NCBI GenBank assembly: GCA_002724825.1
Contig: PBPU01000107.1
Location: forward strand, 1-6,315
DNA: 6,315 bases
Origin: Acidimicrobiaceae bacterium
Lineage (GTDB): Bacteria > Actinomycetota > Acidimicrobiia > Acidimicrobiales > UBA8592
Direction: 5' to 3'
Shown here: positions 4,801 to 6,315 of the stretch, one piece after another
Layout of the letters: every line of letters begins with the position of its first letter
How positions within the stretch are numbered: the stretch's first letter is position 1
Notes under the pieces: generated by a model
What the model saw: the letters and a program-made list of their open reading frames with translations, nothing else
Database searches by the model: none
Told to the model about the DNA's origin: nothing
Made by a program: the position numbers and the translations under genes

Positions 4801-6315
4801 GATTGGGATCATGACAATGATTGTATCTTAGATGCTGATGATAAAGCTCCGACTTACATCACAATGGACATTCCAGATACTCTGTGGCTGGATGCTCAAA
4901 GTCCAGCAATTTTCAGAGGGCATGTCGACTGGCTGAATCCAATAACATCCGTGTATGAGGCAGCACCTGGTTTGCCAGTTCAGGTACATATTGAATGGAC
5001 TGGAAACAATACTACTGCAATTGAGACAATCGATGTCGTTACCAATATGTGGGGCAACTTCACAGTTGGACAATTCTTGTATCCAGAAGATTTGGTAGTA
5101 GGAGATAATACCACTTACCGTGTTTACGCCGAGGTCACTGAGATGTTTGCATTCAATGGCAATCAATCTCAATCTTATTTGGTTGGAGCAGAAGCGAATA
5201 TGACTGTGGATTATTCTGCTTGGACTTACTTCCGTAGCGATGAACAACCATTCTGGCTTGATTTCAAAGCACACTATGCTGCAGATTGGTCTCGTGGACT
5301 ATATGATAACAGAATTATCCATTCGCCAATCAGTTTCGAGATTAGAGGAGGTCTATTCGGCAATACAACAAACCCATCGAATTTCTCTGGATTCAATAAT
5401 GATGGATACAGAACAGATAGTGACGGATGGGCTTCTTTGACATTTGTACAGAACCTTGGTGCTAATGGAACATGGAAGCAAGTTCAATGGAATTCAACTA
5501 TGGATAATGGAGTAGGTCAAATTCCTGGCGGTTACGAAGAAATTGTTTGGAACGACTTGACCAAAACTCACGATGTTCTAATCGATAGTAATACGGGAAT
5601 GCCATTACGATATGATTACACCAATACCAGCCTACCTGCTGGTGATATTGAAATTATAGCATCAGTTATTCCAGAATTGGCGGATGAATGGCCATTCCCA
5701 TACTTGCATGGAGATAGTGCAGATCCGTTCTCCGTTCGTGTCATGCACCGCATGAACATCGAAGGTGAAATGATTGTGAGTGGGCTATCTGCAGTTTACT
5801 TCTGGGACGGTACCATCAACAATGGAGATGGAACATTCGGCAATTGGGCTACACTGTTCCACCAGCAAGCATTGGATGCTGCAGGAATTACCTTTGAAGA
5901 GGCTAAGGTACTACGTCCGTATCCTAGCCTTTGGGATGGCATTCCGGATAATCTGCCTGGTGAAGCGATTAACCTACGCAACTTCTTGTCGGTAAATACA
6001 ACGCATTGGTTCATTTCACTGGTGAATGGCGGCGATAGCGACTTGCCACCTTGCGGTCAAGTTGATCCAACCGACCCAACAAGCCCTGTTCGTTGTGAAA
6101 TTGTTCCTGAAATGAACACTGGCGAAACCTTTGGAGTAATAGGCACGGTGACAAATCGTACTAATGATGCATGGGACCAAGATCCAATCGCTCTACAAGT
6201 TGATATTGATGGAAATGGACAATTCATGGGAAGCCAAGAGACTGCATACACTCAACGCCCAGTAATGAAGAATGGAGATGCCACATTTGATTATAATTGG
6301 ACATGGTATAGCCAA
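1807..6315 (+). CDS. Giant TSP3/Ig-like surface protein, continuation after the in-frame stop (3' end outside window)
   Basis: This is the largest coding stretch here: 1503 codons with no stop, in the same frame as the signal-bearing segment that ends at 1806. The first in-frame ATG is only at 2095, inside repeats; a GTG lies at 1894. Neither has a convincing ribosome site or signal peptide, so independent translation is unlikely. Order: linker (1807-1875), about 35 TSP3-like calcium motifs with Cys- and aromatic-bearing inserts (1876-4848), a probable Ig-like domain (4852-5223), a long unassigned extracellular region, and the start of another beta-sandwich (from about 6130). It has 17 cysteines (18 with the upstream segment) and at least a dozen N-x-S/T sequons in its last third. 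Reading and composition are clear. A calcium-dependent adhesin or surface-layer-like stalk is inferred. It may be annotated as a pseudogene if the TAA is real. Confidence 0.85.
1876..4848 (+). repeat. Main TSP3-like calcium-binding region of the second gene
   Basis: DxDxDG-like motifs recur across about 990 residues, for example at 1876, 1942, 1987, 2026, 2290, 2329, 2368, 2407, 2863, 2902, 3031, 3070, 3421, 3460, 3499, 4057, 4285, 4324, 4405, 4444, 4507 and 4546. The commonest step is exactly 39 bases (13 residues), with runs such as 2290-2407 and 3421-3499. Single Cys residues sit in linkers just before many motifs (WPCDFDND, DWDCDFDND, GLNCDD, AGCFTG, DPCYAG), as expected for an oxidised extracellular protein. 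The last motif, at 4807, is DHDNDC, with Cys in the Gly position. Confidence 0.87.
3538..3906 (+). other. Cys- and aromatic-rich insert inside the TSP3 region
   Basis: For about 120 residues the Asp ladder gives way to a Gly/Thr/Tyr/Trp-rich sequence with four Cys (codons at 3568, 3607, 3748 and 3772). It ends in a more hydrophobic, possibly helical stretch with WMGLLTGIWQW. It contains one sequon (NLT). Four Cys in a small insert would allow two disulfides, so it may be a separately folded module displayed on the rod. I do not recognise the fold. Confidence 0.5.
4852..5223 (+). other. Probable Ig-like beta-sandwich domain
   Basis: Right after the last calcium motif (KAPTYI) come about 124 residues of alternating hydrophobic strands: TMDIPDTLWL, AIFRGHVDW, GLPVQVHIEW, GNFTVGQF and TYRVYAEV. 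The order resembles Ig-like or carboxypeptidase-regulatory-like sandwiches (a strand, then a loop of the type NP...GLPVQV, then GNFTV, then a Tyr-rich strand). Six sequons (two overlapping in NNTT, plus NFT, NTT, NQS, NMT) suggest N-glycosylation outside the cell. The family is assigned by pattern only. Confidence 0.55.
5224..6129 (+). other. Extracellular region of unrecognised fold
   Basis: About 302 residues with few calcium motifs. The first half is strand-like and sequon-rich (NTT, NFS, NGT, NST, NTS), with a possible second Ig-like sandwich (ISFEIRGG to DIEIIASVIP). The middle (about 5797-6030) has an aromatic segment (VYFWDG) and helix-like stretches (WATLFHQQALDAAG, EEAKVL), unlike the rest of the protein. 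Near the end two Cys flank a PTDPTSP loop (codons at 6052 and 6094), probably a disulfide. I do not recognise a known domain. Confidence 0.4.
6130..6315 (+). other. Start of a further beta-sandwich domain, cut by the window edge
   Basis: FGVIGTVTNR, then PIALQVDIDGNGQF, then TFDYNWTW follows the strand and loop pattern of the domain at 4852-5223 (a G-x-V strand, then a (L)QV strand, then an aromatic N-W-T strand). This suggests the C-terminal part is a series of sandwich domains continuing beyond the window. It contains two sequons (NRT, NWT). Confidence 0.45.

Noticed and set aside
4828..5274. Minus-strand open frame of 148 residues, the longest on that strand
   Set aside because: It overlaps the junction of the calcium region and the Ig-like domain of the plus-strand gene. 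Its composition is not protein-like and it has no start signal.
2095..6315. An independent gene starting at the first in-frame ATG after the stop
   Set aside because: The ATG falls inside the calcium repeats, with no Shine-Dalgarno site and no signal peptide. The sequence before it (1807-2094) is already the same repeat protein in frame.

Overview
The window holds two neighbouring same-strand genes for very acidic, exported, calcium-binding repeat proteins. The first (3-962) is missing its 5' end. The second (from 1186) runs off the right edge. I see no enzymes, RNA genes, CRISPR or mobile elements. The Asp-rich repeats (DHDNDG / DDDNDG followed by a hydrophobic residue), the Ig-like sandwiches rich in N-glycosylation sequons, the Shine-Dalgarno start and the moderate GC resemble the giant surface proteins of planktonic marine archaea (Marine Group II / Poseidoniales). 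That assignment rests on protein style, not on a marker gene; a marine bacterium with thrombospondin type 3 (TSP3) repeats is the main alternative.

Layout. Bases 3-314 encode a Gln/Gly low-complexity tract (GQQ-like triplets). It is followed without a break by a TSP3-like ladder of 13 calcium-binding motifs (345-959) that ends in a stop. A 223-base gap follows, with a strong hairpin terminator (UUCG loop), a possible TATA-like box and a good Shine-Dalgarno site. The second gene starts at 1186 with a basic N-terminus and a signal or anchor helix, then four TSP3 motifs. It then meets a single in-frame TAA at 1804-1806. The same frame stays open from 1807 to 6315 (1503 codons) and continues the same kind of protein: roughly 35 more TSP3-like motifs with inserts, then a long extracellular region with probable Ig-like domains.

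The main point is that 1186-6315 reads as one giant gene interrupted by one nonsense codon. The break lies in a linker between calcium motifs, and nothing downstream looks decayed. It could be a sequencing or assembly error, a strain-level nonsense mutation (new pseudogene) or, least likely, readthrough. Both proteins probably act outside the cell, as calcium-stiffened stalks or adhesins. They differ in chemistry: the first has no cysteine in the visible part, the second has 18. They therefore look like related but specialised surface proteins, separately transcribed, not an enzymatic operon.
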